Position numbers and translations under genes: made by a program. A stretch of 64,000 bases of DNA, taken from the NCBI RefSeq assembly GCF_900182815.1, contig NZ_FXUA01000002.1, forward strand, positions 124,001 through 188,000, written 5' to 3'. The notes beneath the pieces are model-generated. The model saw only the letters and a list, made by a program, of their open reading frames with translations. It did no database searches and was not told where the DNA came from. The stretch comes from Algoriphagus winogradskyi (GTDB lineage Bacteria > Bacteroidota > Bacteroidia > Cytophagales > Cyclobacteriaceae). Below, piece after piece: positions 1-9,783 of the stretch; the stretch's first letter is position 1; each line of letters opens with the position of its first letter.

Positions 1-882
1 TGCAATGCAGGGTTTTCTACGCTAAGCAACGGGCTCTATGAGGAAGGTTTCCGAGAAGCTTATAATATGCATTTGGCGATTGCACTGGCGATTGTACTTG
101 GTGGAATAGGTTTTCCTGTAGTGCTGAATTATTATTCTTATGTAAAGCACCTAGTAGTAGGCTATGTGAAAAGTATCCTCGGGATAGAAAAATACAGACA
201 TACCCCAAGAGTATCCAGCGTCAACACACGATTGGTAGTATATACTACCGGCATTCTCCTGGTAATCGGTATGGTCGTCTATGCAATATCAGAGCAGGGG
301 CATACCCTAAAAGGACTGAGTCCCTATGGTAAATTTGTGACTACAGTTTTTGGGGCAGTGACCCCAAGAACTGCGGGGTTCAATACGGTGGACATGCGGG
401 AATTAGCTGTTCCCACCGTTCTGGTTTACCTTTTTCTAATGTGGATCGGCGCTTCGCCTGGATCTACAGGAGGAGGGTTAAAAACAAGCACATTTGCGGT
501 AGCTATGCTTAACACATTTAGCATAGCTTCTGGCAAAACAAGAGTAGAGGTATTCAGACGGCAGATTTCAAATGAGACACTGAAGAAAGCATTTGCGGTG
601 ATTTCCCTTTCGGTGTTGGTCATGGGTTTAGGAGTTTTCCTCCTGATGGTTTTTGATCCCGAGCTCCCCATGATTGATGTTGCTTTCGAAGTTTTTAGCG
701 CATTTTCAACAGTAGGACTCACGCTAGGCATTACCTCACAATTAAGTTTAGGAAGTAAATTAGTATTGATGGTAATAATGCTTATCGGAAGGGTGGGAAC
801 ACTCACGATTTTAATTGCAATCGTTCGTAGGATAGGAGAACAACGGTACAAATACCCTGAGGAAACCGTTTATATAACGTAA
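1..882 (+). CDS. ktrB: TrkH/KtrB-type potassium uptake channel subunit (5' truncated)
   Basis: Inner-membrane pore subunit of a Trk/Ktr potassium uptake system, cut by the window edge: the frame is open from base 1 and the last 293 residues are present. Three of the family's four filter-type pore loops are visible (CNAGFS at the very edge, TAGFNT, then STVGLTLG), between hydrophobic helices, together with the SPGSTGGG stretch typical of the family. The first pore loop and the start codon lie upstream. The RCK regulatory subunit follows 10 nt downstream on the same strand, so the pair forms a ktrBA-type operon. A single-RCK partner favours Ktr over Trk, but the transported ion and any Na+ coupling cannot be read from this fragment. 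Confidence 0.93.
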   Translation, partial: CNAGFSTLSNGLYEEGFREAYNMHLAIALAIVLGGIGFPVVLNYYSYVKHLVVGYVKSILGIEKYRHTPRVSSVNTRLVVYTTGILLVIGMVVYAISEQGHTLKGLSPYGKFVTTVFGAVTPRTAGFNTVDMRELAVPTVLVYLFLMWIGASPGSTGGGLKTSTFAVAMLNTFSIASGKTRVEVFRRQISNETLKKAFAVISLSVLVMGLGVFLLMVFDPELPMIDVAFEVFSAFSTVGLTLGITSQLSLGSKLVLMVIMLIGRVGTLTILIAIVRRIGEQRYKYPEETVYIT

Positions 883-892
883 TCGAGAAGAC

Positions 893-1582
893 ATGAAATA
901 TATAATAGTAGGAATTGGAAATTTCGGAGGCTATCTAGCCAAGCGCTTGACTAATCTAGGTCACGAAGTGATTGGCGTGGATTCTAGTGAAAGTCGGATA
1001 GAGTTGATCAAAGATAGCATCACGCACTCTATCGTAATGGACGCCACAGATCAGGCAGCCGTAAAAAACCTCCCCTTAAAAGACACTGATGTCGTCATCA
1101 TAGCGATCGGGGAGGATATCGGGGCTTCTATCATGAGCACAGCTATTTTTAAACAATTAAAGTCCAATCGTATCATCGCGCGAGCTATCAACCAACTTCA
1201 TGAAACAGTAATTCAAGCCATCGGCGTAGACGAAATCATTCACCCAGAGGAGGAAACTGCCGATCGTCTGTCGAAACGCCTAGAGATGAAAGGCGTCCTG
1301 GATTCCTTGGAGATCTCTGATGAATATAACATCGTAGAGGTAAAAGTGCCTAGCCGATATGTGGGAATGACTGTAGCAGAAGCAGACATCAGAAAAGAAT
1401 TTTACCTCAATATCCTTACGATTATTAAAATAGAGCAGCGAAAAAATCTTTTAGGAATTAATACGCCATACAAAAACGTGATCGGAGTAGTAACACCAGA
1501 ATACAAATTCGAAAATGAGGATGTGTTGCTGCTTTTTGGGAAAATAAAAAACATACAAGATTTTCTAAAGCTCGGAGATTAA
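893..1582 (+). CDS. ktrA: KtrA/TrkA-type RCK regulatory subunit
   Basis: Cytoplasmic nucleotide-binding subunit that gates the KtrB pore. The 229 residues are one RCK unit: an N-terminal Rossmann fold with the glycine motif GIGNFGG at residues 6-12 followed by an acidic residue in GVDSSE, then an RCK_C domain from about residue 140 (VEVKVPSRYVGMTVAEADI). The length fits KtrA rather than the duplicated, roughly 450-residue TrkA of enterobacteria. It lies 10 nt after ktrB and is probably co-transcribed. Its 3' end overlaps the convergent potassium channel gene by 4 nt. Confidence 0.92.
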   Translation: MKYIIVGIGNFGGYLAKRLTNLGHEVIGVDSSESRIELIKDSITHSIVMDATDQAAVKNLPLKDTDVVIIAIGEDIGASIMSTAIFKQLKSNRIIARAINQLHETVIQAIGVDEIIHPEEETADRLSKRLEMKGVLDSLEISDEYNIVEVKVPSRYVGMTVAEADIRKEFYLNILTIIKIEQRKNLLGINTPYKNVIGVVTPEYKFENEDVLLLFGKIKNIQDFLKLGD

Positions 1583-2391
1583 AATAGCTTTTCTCCACAA
1601 TTTTTGCAGTAGTTATCTGCTGCATGAATTGGGCTAAATCTGCATTTTGGGCATCTGTTATTTTCTAACAGTTTCTCGTCCTTCCTTTTCTGTGCCGCCA
1701 TTTCTGATGAAACAATCCCCGTAGGCACAGCAATTATTGCATAACCCAACAGCATAATTAGCGACGAAACTAACTGTCCGAGAGGAGTCACGGGATAAAT
1801 ATCTCCAAAACCCACCGTTGTCAAAGTCACTATCGCCCAATACATTCCGATTGGTATACTAGTAAAGCCGTGCTGTGGCCCTTCGATAATAAACATGAAC
1901 GTGCCCATGATCAGTACAATTGTCACCACAAAACCTATGAAAATCAGTATTTTGTGAGAACTCGATTTCAGAGATTTAGTTAAATACTCCGCCTCCGCGA
2001 CGTAGCGGCCAAGTTTCAAGATCCGTATCACCCTCAACAGACGCAATGCTCTTACTACCGTGAAAAGTTGGGAATTGAGCACAAAGAAACTGAGGTAAGA
2101 AGGCAAAATGGCTAGCAAATCTACCACTCCAAAAAAGCTAAAAATATACCCGCTAGGCTTGCGCGATAGCCAAACTCTAAGAAAGTATTCAATGGTAAAT
2201 AGAATGGTAAAGACCCATTCCAAAATCAAAAAGACCTCTCCGAATCTAGCTCGTAGGCTTCCGACCGAATCTAAAATTGCCACGAAAATACTTCCGAAAA
2301 TCATAAATAAGAGTACAATATCGAAGGTCTTCGAAGCCCAATCATCAGACTCAAATACAATATGAGCAAGGCGTTTTTTGGTGAGTTTCAT
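1579..2391 (-). CDS. Voltage-gated-type potassium channel with C-terminal zinc ribbon
   Basis: Six-helix potassium channel of the Kv-like prokaryotic ion transporter family, 270 residues. An S4-like helix carries regularly spaced arginines (LRLLRVIRILKLGR, about residues 110-125), and the selectivity filter TTVGFGD is at residues 191-197, followed by the last membrane helix. The C-terminus adds a short zinc-ribbon motif, CPKC then CKNC, in the last 25 residues. It is encoded tail to tail with ktrBA and overlaps ktrA by 4 nt. Given the neighbours it may release potassium against the Ktr uptake system, which is an inference. Voltage dependence is not proven by sequence. Confidence 0.9.
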   Translation of the reverse strand: MKLTKKRLAHIVFESDDWASKTFDIVLLFMIFGSIFVAILDSVGSLRARFGEVFLILEWVFTILFTIEYFLRVWLSRKPSGYIFSFFGVVDLLAILPSYLSFFVLNSQLFTVVRALRLLRVIRILKLGRYVAEAEYLTKSLKSSSHKILIFIGFVVTIVLIMGTFMFIIEGPQHGFTSIPIGMYWAIVTLTTVGFGDIYPVTPLGQLVSSLIMLLGYAIIAVPTGIVSSEMAAQKRKDEKLLENNRCPKCRFSPIHAADNYCKNCGEKLF

Positions 2392-2428
2392 AGGGGAATT
2401 TAGAAAAATTTATAAGCCAAAACCAACC

Positions 2429-4891
2429 CTAGTCTAGGTAATAAATGCGCTTCACTCGGGTACTAATATTAGTCAGAAGTTCATATGGGATCGTACCGAT
2501 CTGATCCGCAAGCTCTTTCAACGAAATTTTCTCTCCGTATACAATTGCCTCATCACCAGCTTTCACGTCCATTCCGCTCACATCCACCATGCACATGTCC
2601 ATACAGACATTCCCGATCACAGGAGCTTTTTTTCCATTGATTAACACATAGCCTTTACCATTGCTAAACCGCCGATCATACCCATCTGCATACCCAAGCG
2701 CAAGGGTAGCTATTTTACCTCCAGAGATTAGGATGCCTTTTCTCGAATACCCAATTGTTTCTCCTGGTTCAAGAGTTTTTATTTGAGAAATTGTAGTTTT
2801 TAAGGTACTGATTGGCCGCAAGGCTAACGCATGTTTTCCTGTCACTTCAACTCCATAAAGGCCGATTCCCAACCTTACCATATCGAATTGAAAGTCTGGA
2901 AACGCAACGATTCCAGCTGAATTGAGAGCATGAATGAGCGGTTTGTAAGTGATCACTTGCAGAATATCATTTTTCATCTTTTCAAAAGCCTTCAATTGAG
3001 ATAAAGAAAACTCCTGATGAATCTCTTCATCCGCCCCAACCAAATGAGTATAAACAGAAGCAATCTCCAATTGCGGATTTGCCTGAATTAATTCCTTCAA
3101 TCCATCCAGCTGCTTTCTCTCAAAACCCAATCGATGCATTCCCGTATCTATGTCGAGGTGAATACGCATGGTCCTATGATGAATGGTACACCAAGACGCC
3201 AAACTCTCAAAAAACTCAGGACTAAAAACTACCGGTTCCAAATCAAACTCACTACAAAGCTCAAACGATTCCTCCATAGTATTAAGCACCATTATTGGCA
3301 GCTTGATACCCTGCTTACGCAAAGCGACGCCTTCGTCAGAAAAAGCCACACCTAAGTAGTCCGCCCCCATGGTCTGAATTTGATTGGCGATTTCTACAGC
3401 TCCACCTCCGTATGCAAAAGCTTTTACCATTACCATAACTTTGGTCTTTGGGGAAAGAAGCTTTTTATAAAAATTATAATTATGAGTCAGCGCATTCAGA
3501 TTGATCTCTAATGTAGTCCCGTGGATTCTCTGCTGAAGTCGATTGACTACTTCTTCAAATCCAAAAACCCTTGCTCCTGTGATCAATATCATATCATTCG
3601 CAAAAGCCTCAGGGTCAAGACTAGACAGAAGCTCTCCCGTAGAAGTAAATCCCTTGAAAAATTCTGGGAACTCCCTTTCCAATAAGAATATCTCTTTACC
3701 AACTCCAAATATCTGATCGAATTGATATTTTCTTATCAGCTCGGTGACTTCTTCATAAATTTTCTCAGGAGAACCTTGCTGAAGCAAATCCGACAAGATC
3801 AGTATTTTGCGACGTTTTGGACGCTGCTGTTGCATAAAGTCCAGCGCCACTTTCAATCCGGCCAAATCATTGTTATAGGTGTCATCAATCAGCAGGGAAT
3901 CGTTTATTCCTGGCTTTAGCGTAAGTCGCATATCTACCGATTTGAGGTGTGATATGCCTTCTTGGATAGATTCTGGGCTTTGCCCCAAAGTCATCGCGGC
4001 TATGATGACATGGGTGATATTTTCGAGTGAAGCCATATCAGAAAAGGGCACCTGAAATGTATGTGTACTCAGGTCTGATTTCATCAATATAAGGCGAGCA
4101 CCGCTCTCCTTCAATTTCACCGATCTGGTAAATTCATAGCCAGCTCTGTCCGACCAACCTATAAGCTTTTCAGCAGGAAATAAGGCCTCTATTTGATCAG
4201 AAACCAATTTTTGATCAGCACAGTAAATCAGGAGATTAGAATCTTCAAAAATCGAAAGCTTCTCATTAAGCTTTGATTCCAAGCTTTCAAACCCTTCCTG
4301 ATGAGCGGTTCCAAGGTTGGTAAAAATCCCCAAATCTGGCTTGATCATTTCTTCCAAAGCTGCCATTTCTCCAGCCTTCGAAATTCCTGCTTCTAAAATT
4401 GCCACTTGATGATAGGTCTCTATTCCGAAGATGGAAAGAGGAACACCTACCTGAGAATTGTAGCTTTTTGGGCTTTTGGCTACAGCGTACTTTTGTCCCA
4501 AGATCTGTCCTAGCCATTCTTTTACAATAGTCTTACCGTTGCTGCCAGCGATGCTCACCACAGGATTTGTAAAGAGAGATCTTTCGTATTTGGCCAAAAG
4601 CTGCAAGGCTCTTCGGGTATCGGCAACTTTGATTATGCAAATATCCGGAAAGACGTTCTCATCAAAATCGTGATGAACCAAGAATGTCTTTACTCCAAAT
4701 TCAGCTAATTGTGGAATGAAATCAGCTCCATCAGCTTTTGCTCCCCGGAGCGCTACAAATAGTGTTTTTTCGGGATGAAGAATCTGTCTGGAATCGATTG
4801 CAATTTGAGAAATAAAGAGCTCATCATTTCCATTGAAAAGCAATCCCGCGGTGATTTCTACGATTTGTGGTTGACTAACTTCCTGAAACAT
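2429..4891 (-). CDS. murF-alr: Bifunctional MurF ligase / alanine racemase
   Basis: Fusion of two peptidoglycan precursor enzymes, 820 residues. The N-terminal MurF half (about 1-455) joins D-Ala-D-Ala to the UDP-MurNAc-tripeptide; it shows the ATP loop GSNGKT and the DDTYNND motif. The C-terminal half (about 460-820) is a fold-type III alanine racemase, with the PLP lysine at K490 in KAFAYGGG and the catalytic region GYADGYDRRF followed by GNVCMDMCMVDVSG. One polypeptide therefore makes D-Ala and uses its dipeptide. Such fusions are known in Bacteroidota. The start overlaps the upstream flippase-like gene by 17 nt, so translation is probably coupled. Confidence 0.95.
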   Translation of the reverse strand: MFQEVSQPQIVEITAGLLFNGNDELFISQIAIDSRQILHPEKTLFVALRGAKADGADFIPQLAEFGVKTFLVHHDFDENVFPDICIIKVADTRRALQLLAKYERSLFTNPVVSIAGSNGKTIVKEWLGQILGQKYAVAKSPKSYNSQVGVPLSIFGIETYHQVAILEAGISKAGEMAALEEMIKPDLGIFTNLGTAHQEGFESLESKLNEKLSIFEDSNLLIYCADQKLVSDQIEALFPAEKLIGWSDRAGYEFTRSVKLKESGARLILMKSDLSTHTFQVPFSDMASLENITHVIIAAMTLGQSPESIQEGISHLKSVDMRLTLKPGINDSLLIDDTYNNDLAGLKVALDFMQQQRPKRRKILILSDLLQQGSPEKIYEEVTELIRKYQFDQIFGVGKEIFLLEREFPEFFKGFTSTGELLSSLDPEAFANDMILITGARVFGFEEVVNRLQQRIHGTTLEINLNALTHNYNFYKKLLSPKTKVMVMVKAFAYGGGAVEIANQIQTMGADYLGVAFSDEGVALRKQGIKLPIMVLNTMEESFELCSEFDLEPVVFSPEFFESLASWCTIHHRTMRIHLDIDTGMHRLGFERKQLDGLKELIQANPQLEIASVYTHLVGADEEIHQEFSLSQLKAFEKMKNDILQVITYKPLIHALNSAGIVAFPDFQFDMVRLGIGLYGVEVTGKHALALRPISTLKTTISQIKTLEPGETIGYSRKGILISGGKIATLALGYADGYDRRFSNGKGYVLINGKKAPVIGNVCMDMCMVDVSGMDVKAGDEAIVYGEKISLKELADQIGTIPYELLTNISTRVKRIYYLD

Positions 4892-5963
4892 CTTGTCCCG
4901 GATTTATTTTCTTGTTCTTTTTCTTGAAAAACACCTGCTTAATCCATCTAGGAAGGAAAAATGCTCCCAAAATCAAGTATGGATAATAGGATAAAAGTCT
5001 CCATAAGATACTGGTAACGAATGTGTAATTTCCCAGAAACTCTGTAAAGAATTGCCCAAAGAAAAACTCAGCCGTTCCACTACTGCCTGGAGTCGGGGAT
5101 ATCATCATCACGATCCACATAATCACCTGCCGGGCAAATACGATAACATGCTCAAAGGCCGCCAAAGGGACAAATGCAGAAATCAAAGCATTAAGCATCA
5201 GATACCTTGAGCTCCAAATTAGGATAGTCGCTACGACAATTGGGACCCAGTAATTCCATTTTTTACCCGATAGTTCTCTTGATGCTATGATGATTTGGTC
5301 ACCATATTCCTGAGCATCATGCTTCCACTTCCGAAGCCATTTAATTGAAAATATTTTGATTAAAACCCATTTGAAGACTCTGGGTCTATAAAATAATGCT
5401 GCAGCCATCACCATACTGTATGCAGCATACAGTGAATAAGAAATCCAGAATATGGCTTCCATACTGTTTTCCAATTGCATTTCCAGCACCTTACTCGTTG
5501 GGAAAATATTTCCTTTTGCAAAAAATAGAATAATTGGAGCTCCGATTACAAAAAATAGATTGTCCAAAATAGCGGTGACCATCACATAGGCAACAGCCCT
5601 TCCCAGCTTGATTCCTTCCTTATTCAATATAAAAATAGCCACTGCAGAACCTCCTACTACTGAGGGAGTCACTGCAGAAGCAAATTCCCAAAGGATGATT
5701 ACATAAATAGCCCGCTTCCAAGTCAGATGCCTATCTGTAATCTCACGAATTCTAAAAACATACCCAGCATCGCGAAACAAAATGACTAAAACGGCCACAA
5801 CAATCCACGGAATCGATGCATCAAAAATCCCACTTAATGAGTCTTTGTTTACCGAGGGATCAAAGTAAAACATCGCGAAAACAATGGCTAAACCTATGAT
5901 AACCGGAACCCAGATTTTATTAGGATTGAGTGTTTTAAAGATCTTTTTGTTATCCAGTTTCAT
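4875..5963 (-). CDS. Lysylphosphatidylglycerol-synthase-type transmembrane protein (UPF0104)
   Basis: Polytopic inner-membrane protein of 362 residues with about eight hydrophobic segments, matching the LPG_synthase_TM/AglD-like family (proposed lipid or glycolipid flippases). Typical motifs are the conserved WEFASAVTPSVVGG region near residue 90 and PTPGSSGTAEFFFG near residue 300. No aminoacyl transferase domain is attached, so it is not a complete MprF. The C-terminus is lysine-rich. It is upstream of and overlaps murF-alr by 17 nt, which suggests a cell-envelope role, but the substrate is unknown. Confidence 0.85.
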   Translation of the reverse strand: MKLDNKKIFKTLNPNKIWVPVIIGLAIVFAMFYFDPSVNKDSLSGIFDASIPWIVVAVLVILFRDAGYVFRIREITDRHLTWKRAIYVIILWEFASAVTPSVVGGSAVAIFILNKEGIKLGRAVAYVMVTAILDNLFFVIGAPIILFFAKGNIFPTSKVLEMQLENSMEAIFWISYSLYAAYSMVMAAALFYRPRVFKWVLIKIFSIKWLRKWKHDAQEYGDQIIIASRELSGKKWNYWVPIVVATILIWSSRYLMLNALISAFVPLAAFEHVIVFARQVIMWIVMMISPTPGSSGTAEFFFGQFFTEFLGNYTFVTSILWRLLSYYPYLILGAFFLPRWIKQVFFKKKNKKINPGQDVSGS

Positions 5964-6070
5964 CTGTTTAATAGCTTTTTTGGTATCATTCCGATAAGTA
6001 TCGGGCTGAATTTCGCGCCGAGAAGAAATATGGGGGTATTTGCCACCTGCGACATGCTCGATTTCATAGG

Positions 6071-6820
6071 CTAGGCTACAGCTATTGGCTCAGTCTTTTC
6101 CACCCAGAAATTATTAAAACCATCCCCTATAATGATGGTAACCAGTGAAAGTTGAAGTAATTCTAAAATTGCTAGAAAGGTATAAATCACAAAAATCTTA
6201 TCGGGTTTGTAGCTGATGAATTCATCAAAAGGCACTTTTTTCTTAAAACTGATTTTCTCAAGGACAAAATCCTTTTGCTGGGCAATCGTATAGGGATACT
6301 GAATCACGGTGTGTTTTGTTTCATCTACACGGGCTGCCATTTTAGCCATTGTCCGCTGAAAAACCTTTAGCATTTTATATAAATCCATGTCCTGCATCTC
6401 TGCATCCACATCATCTATTTTACTAAGCGACTTCAATTCTGCTGCAATATTTCCCCGCTTTTGCTTGGACATTTCTTCACCTTCCATAGATGAAAGCTCT
6501 TCAATAACAGATTTGTACTTCTTGTATTCCAGTAGATTCCTGATCAGTTCCTCTCGTGGGTCAATTTCTTCTCCCTCCTCATTTAGCTCCGGTCTTGGCA
6601 AAAGCATTCGCGACTTAATCTTCATCAGCGTAGCTGCAAAAAGGATAAAATCACTTGCAACCTCCATTTCCATTTGCTCCATCTGGTGGACATAATCCAA
6701 GAAGTCATTGGTAATCTTGGATATAGGAATATCGTATATGTCCAGTTCATCACGCTCGATGAAGAAGAGCATGAGGTCAAAAGGACCTTCGAAGAGAGGT
6801 AATTTGATTTCGAAACTCAA
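6071..6820 (-). CDS. scpA: Segregation and condensation protein A
   Basis: Kleisin subunit of the SMC-ScpAB chromosome condensation complex, 249 residues, the usual length. The N-terminus has the hallmark FEGPFDLMLFFIERDELDIYDIPI, which binds the SMC neck, followed by an acidic helical middle and a C-terminal winged-helix-like end. The only start that keeps this N-terminus is a TTG at 6820-6818; the next ATG would remove the SMC-binding helix. The gene stands alone here: scpB and smc are not in the window. It is divergent from dxs across a 177-bp spacer. Confidence 0.92.
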   Translation of the reverse strand: MSFEIKLPLFEGPFDLMLFFIERDELDIYDIPISKITNDFLDYVHQMEQMEMEVASDFILFAATLMKIKSRMLLPRPELNEEGEEIDPREELIRNLLEYKKYKSVIEELSSMEGEEMSKQKRGNIAAELKSLSKIDDVDAEMQDMDLYKMLKVFQRTMAKMAARVDETKHTVIQYPYTIAQQKDFVLEKISFKKKVPFDEFISYKPDKIFVIYTFLAILELLQLSLVTIIIGDGFNNFWVEKTEPIAVA

Positions 6821-6997
6821 AGGATATCTAAATTATTGGTTAATTTTGCCACCTTGTTGTCAAAGATATTCAATTAAGCTAAATTAATTGGAAACGGCAG
6901 GAGAAAGAGGCAATCGCCTAATGTCAATATTTATTGGATGGAAAAACAATAATGCACAATTGTTGTTATTCTAATTTGAACACATTACCGCTGAAAA

Positions 6998-8917
6998 ATG
7001 CTGATTGAACCAGGAGAATTATTAGCTCAAATAAATAGTCCCGCAGACCTTAAAAAGTTTCCGAAAGAAAAACTGGTTCAAATCTGTGATGAACTCCGAC
7101 AATTTATTATTGATAATGTATCCGTTTACGGCGGTCATTTCAGCGCAAGTCTTGGTGTAGTAGAGCTCACTGTCGCGCTTCATTATGTACTTAACACTCC
7201 CGAAGATCAACTAGTTTGGGATGTAGGGCATCAGGCTTACGGGCACAAAATCCTTACTGAAAGAAGAGAGCGCTTTCATACAAACCGCCTATATGGAGGC
7301 CTTTCAGGTTTCCCAAAAAGAAAAGAAAGTGAATACGATACCTTTGGCGTAGGTCACTCTAGTACTTCAATCTCCGCAGCCTTAGGCATGGCGGTAGCTT
7401 CACAATACAAAGGCCTGACCAAAAAGCAGCACGTTGCCGTGATCGGTGATGGGTCAATGACCGGAGGAATGGCATTCGAAGCCATGAACCATGCAGGAGT
7501 CAGTGATACCAATTTATTGATCATACTGAATGATAATTGCATGGCGATCGACCCTAATGTCGGTGCGCTTAAGGATTATCTTACTGATATCACTACTTCC
7601 AAAACTTACAATAAAGCAAAAGATGAGGTTTGGAAGATTTTGGGCAAACTGAGCAAGTTCGGTACAAGCGCACAAGATGTGATCTCCAAAGTGGAGGGAG
7701 GAATCAAATCCGCCTTATTGAATCAAAGCAATCTTTTTGAATCATTAAATCTTCGCTACTTCGGTCCTGTAGATGGTCACGATGTCAATCACTTGGCAGA
7801 AGTACTAAAGGATCTTAAAGATATTCCTGGACCAAAAATCCTTCATTGTGTGACAATGAAAGGCAAAGGATATGGTCCTGCAGAAAAAGGAAATCAAACT
7901 ACTTGGCATGCGCCAGGGGCATTTGACAAAGTAACTGGAGAAATATATAAAAGCACTCCAAGCACTCCTCAAGCACCAAAATATCAGGATGTTTTTGGAC
8001 ATACTTTGGTAGAATTGGCAGAGCAAGATGATCGAATCATGGGTGTAACTCCCGCGATGCCGTCTGGGTCTTCTATGAATATCATGATGAAGGCAATGCC
8101 TGATCGCGCTTTTGACGTGGGAATTGCCGAACAACATGCAGTAACGTTTTCTGCTGGCTTAGCAACTCAAGGACTTGTTCCTTTCTGTAATATCTACTCT
8201 ACGTTCATGCAGCGCGCTTACGATCAAGTCGTGCACGATGTGTGTTTGCAGAATTTACCTGTGGTTCTTTGTTTGGACAGAGCTGGCTTTGCTGGAGCTG
8301 ATGGACCTACGCACCATGGAGCTTACGATATTGCCTATTTCCGTTGTATTCCCAATTTGGTCGTTTCAGCACCAATGAATGAGGAAGAACTTCGAAATAT
8401 GATGTATTCCGCATCTCTTCACAATGGCCCTTATTCTATCCGATATCCAAGAGGGAAAGGTGTAATGCCTGAGTGGAAAACACCATTCGAGCAAATTCCA
8501 CTAGGTCAAGGAAGAATTGTAAAAGAAGGTGAAGAAATCGCCATTTTAACAATTGGACACATCGGAAACTATGCTGTAGAGGCTTGCGAGAAACTTCAAA
8601 AAGAGGGATTAAATCCTGCCCAATACGATATGCGATTTGTGAAGCCTCTGGATGGAGAATTGCTTCATGAGATTTTTGGCAAATTCAAAAAGGTGATCAC
8701 TGTAGAAGATGGTTGCTTGATGGGTGGATTTGGTTCTGCAGTAATTGAGTGGATGATAGATCATGGATACCAAGCTCAGGTGAAGCGTTTAGGCATTCCT
8801 GATGATATCATTGAGCATGGTGAGCAGCTTGAATTACATAAAGAATGCGGTTTTGATCCTGAAGGAATAGCTGCTACAGTTAGAAGCCTCACTGAGGTTT
8901 CCAAAACTATTTCCTAA
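6998..8917 (+). CDS. dxs: 1-deoxy-D-xylulose-5-phosphate synthase
   Basis: Thiamine-diphosphate enzyme that condenses pyruvate and glyceraldehyde 3-phosphate in the first step of the MEP isoprenoid pathway; 639 residues, full length. The TPP-binding motif GDGSMTGG starts at residue 150, with NDNCMAI shortly after. The transketolase-like pyrimidine domain shows GIAEQHAVTFSAGLA and AGADGPTHHGAYDIAY, and a transketolase C-terminal domain ends the protein. Its product also feeds thiazole (thiamine) and pyridoxal synthesis. An alpha/beta hydrolase gene starts one base after its stop codon, so the two are probably one transcript. Confidence 0.97.
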   Translation: MLIEPGELLAQINSPADLKKFPKEKLVQICDELRQFIIDNVSVYGGHFSASLGVVELTVALHYVLNTPEDQLVWDVGHQAYGHKILTERRERFHTNRLYGGLSGFPKRKESEYDTFGVGHSSTSISAALGMAVASQYKGLTKKQHVAVIGDGSMTGGMAFEAMNHAGVSDTNLLIILNDNCMAIDPNVGALKDYLTDITTSKTYNKAKDEVWKILGKLSKFGTSAQDVISKVEGGIKSALLNQSNLFESLNLRYFGPVDGHDVNHLAEVLKDLKDIPGPKILHCVTMKGKGYGPAEKGNQTTWHAPGAFDKVTGEIYKSTPSTPQAPKYQDVFGHTLVELAEQDDRIMGVTPAMPSGSSMNIMMKAMPDRAFDVGIAEQHAVTFSAGLATQGLVPFCNIYSTFMQRAYDQVVHDVCLQNLPVVLCLDRAGFAGADGPTHHGAYDIAYFRCIPNLVVSAPMNEEELRNMMYSASLHNGPYSIRYPRGKGVMPEWKTPFEQIPLGQGRIVKEGEEIAILTIGHIGNYAVEACEKLQKEGLNPAQYDMRFVKPLDGELLHEIFGKFKKVITVEDGCLMGGFGSAVIEWMIDHGYQAQVKRLGIPDDIIEHGEQLELHKECGFDPEGIAATVRSLTEVSKTIS

Positions 8918-8918
8918 G

Positions 8919-9692
8919 ATGTCTTCCATTAGTTTTTTTGAAAAAGGAGAAGGGCAACCTGTTGTCTTGATTCATGGTTTCTGCGAAATCGGAGAAATGT
9001 GGAGAGGCTTTTCAAATGCTTTGTCCAGCGACTTCAGAGTAATATGTCCTGATCTTCCAGGATGTGGAGACTCCCCTCTGGCTCTTTCACAAAATAGCTT
9101 GGAGGAAATTGCAGTAAAGCTAGAAGATTGGATGGAGGAGAATTCTATAAAAGATCCCATCGTAATCGGTCACTCACTAGGCGGATATGTAATGTTGTCC
9201 TTATTAGAATTAATGGGGAAAAGGCTCAAAGCAGTTGGGCTTTTCCATTCCACAGCTTTTGCAGATGATGAAGAAAAAAAGGGAATGAGAGATCGCACAG
9301 TCATTTTTTTAAAGAAGCACGGTGTAGAGAAATTCGTTACTTCTTTTGTACCTCCACTTATCCCTGATGAGAGAAGAGAGGAATTAGAACAAGAAATCAA
9401 CATTGCGATAGAACAAGCTAAACATTGTACTCTGGATGGATTGATCGCATTGACTAAAACGATGAGAAATCGGAAAGATCGTTTCGAAGTATTGAAAAAC
9501 TACTCCGGCTCAAAGTTAATGATCGCTGGTACACTGGATGGAGCCGTAAAAATCGATGCGAGTCGAAAGCACCAAAAAGCTATCACAGACTATTTCGAAC
9601 TCGAAAACACCGGACACTTGGGAATGATCGAGCGAAAAGAGGAAAGTTTGAAAATTGTGAAGGAGTTTTGTGAGAGGGTTGTTAGCAGGTAA
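8919..9692 (+). CDS. Alpha/beta fold hydrolase
   Basis: Cytoplasmic 257-residue hydrolase of the BioH/haloperoxidase-like group. Visible are the oxyanion region HGFCEIGEMW, the nucleophile elbow GHSLGGY, an acidic residue in LMIAGTLDGAVKID and a C-terminal histidine in NTGHLGMIE, which together make a complete Ser-Asp/Glu-His triad. It begins 1 nt after dxs. The substrate cannot be deduced, and the link to isoprenoid synthesis is positional only. Confidence 0.85.
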   Translation: MSSISFFEKGEGQPVVLIHGFCEIGEMWRGFSNALSSDFRVICPDLPGCGDSPLALSQNSLEEIAVKLEDWMEENSIKDPIVIGHSLGGYVMLSLLELMGKRLKAVGLFHSTAFADDEEKKGMRDRTVIFLKKHGVEKFVTSFVPPLIPDERREELEQEINIAIEQAKHCTLDGLIALTKTMRNRKDRFEVLKNYSGSKLMIAGTLDGAVKIDASRKHQKAITDYFELENTGHLGMIERKEESLKIVKEFCERVVSR

Positions 9693-9783
9693 GTAGGCTT
9701 GATATCACTCATCTTTTAGAAAGCCTATTGCCACTGGGTGAAAAATTTACCTCAAATTTGTATTCAAATTCTTAAAAAAGAGA

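Noticed and set aside
426..851. A 141-codon minus-strand frame inside ktrB
   Set aside because: It lies wholly within the ktrB pore segments, which have clear filter motifs. The product resembles no family.
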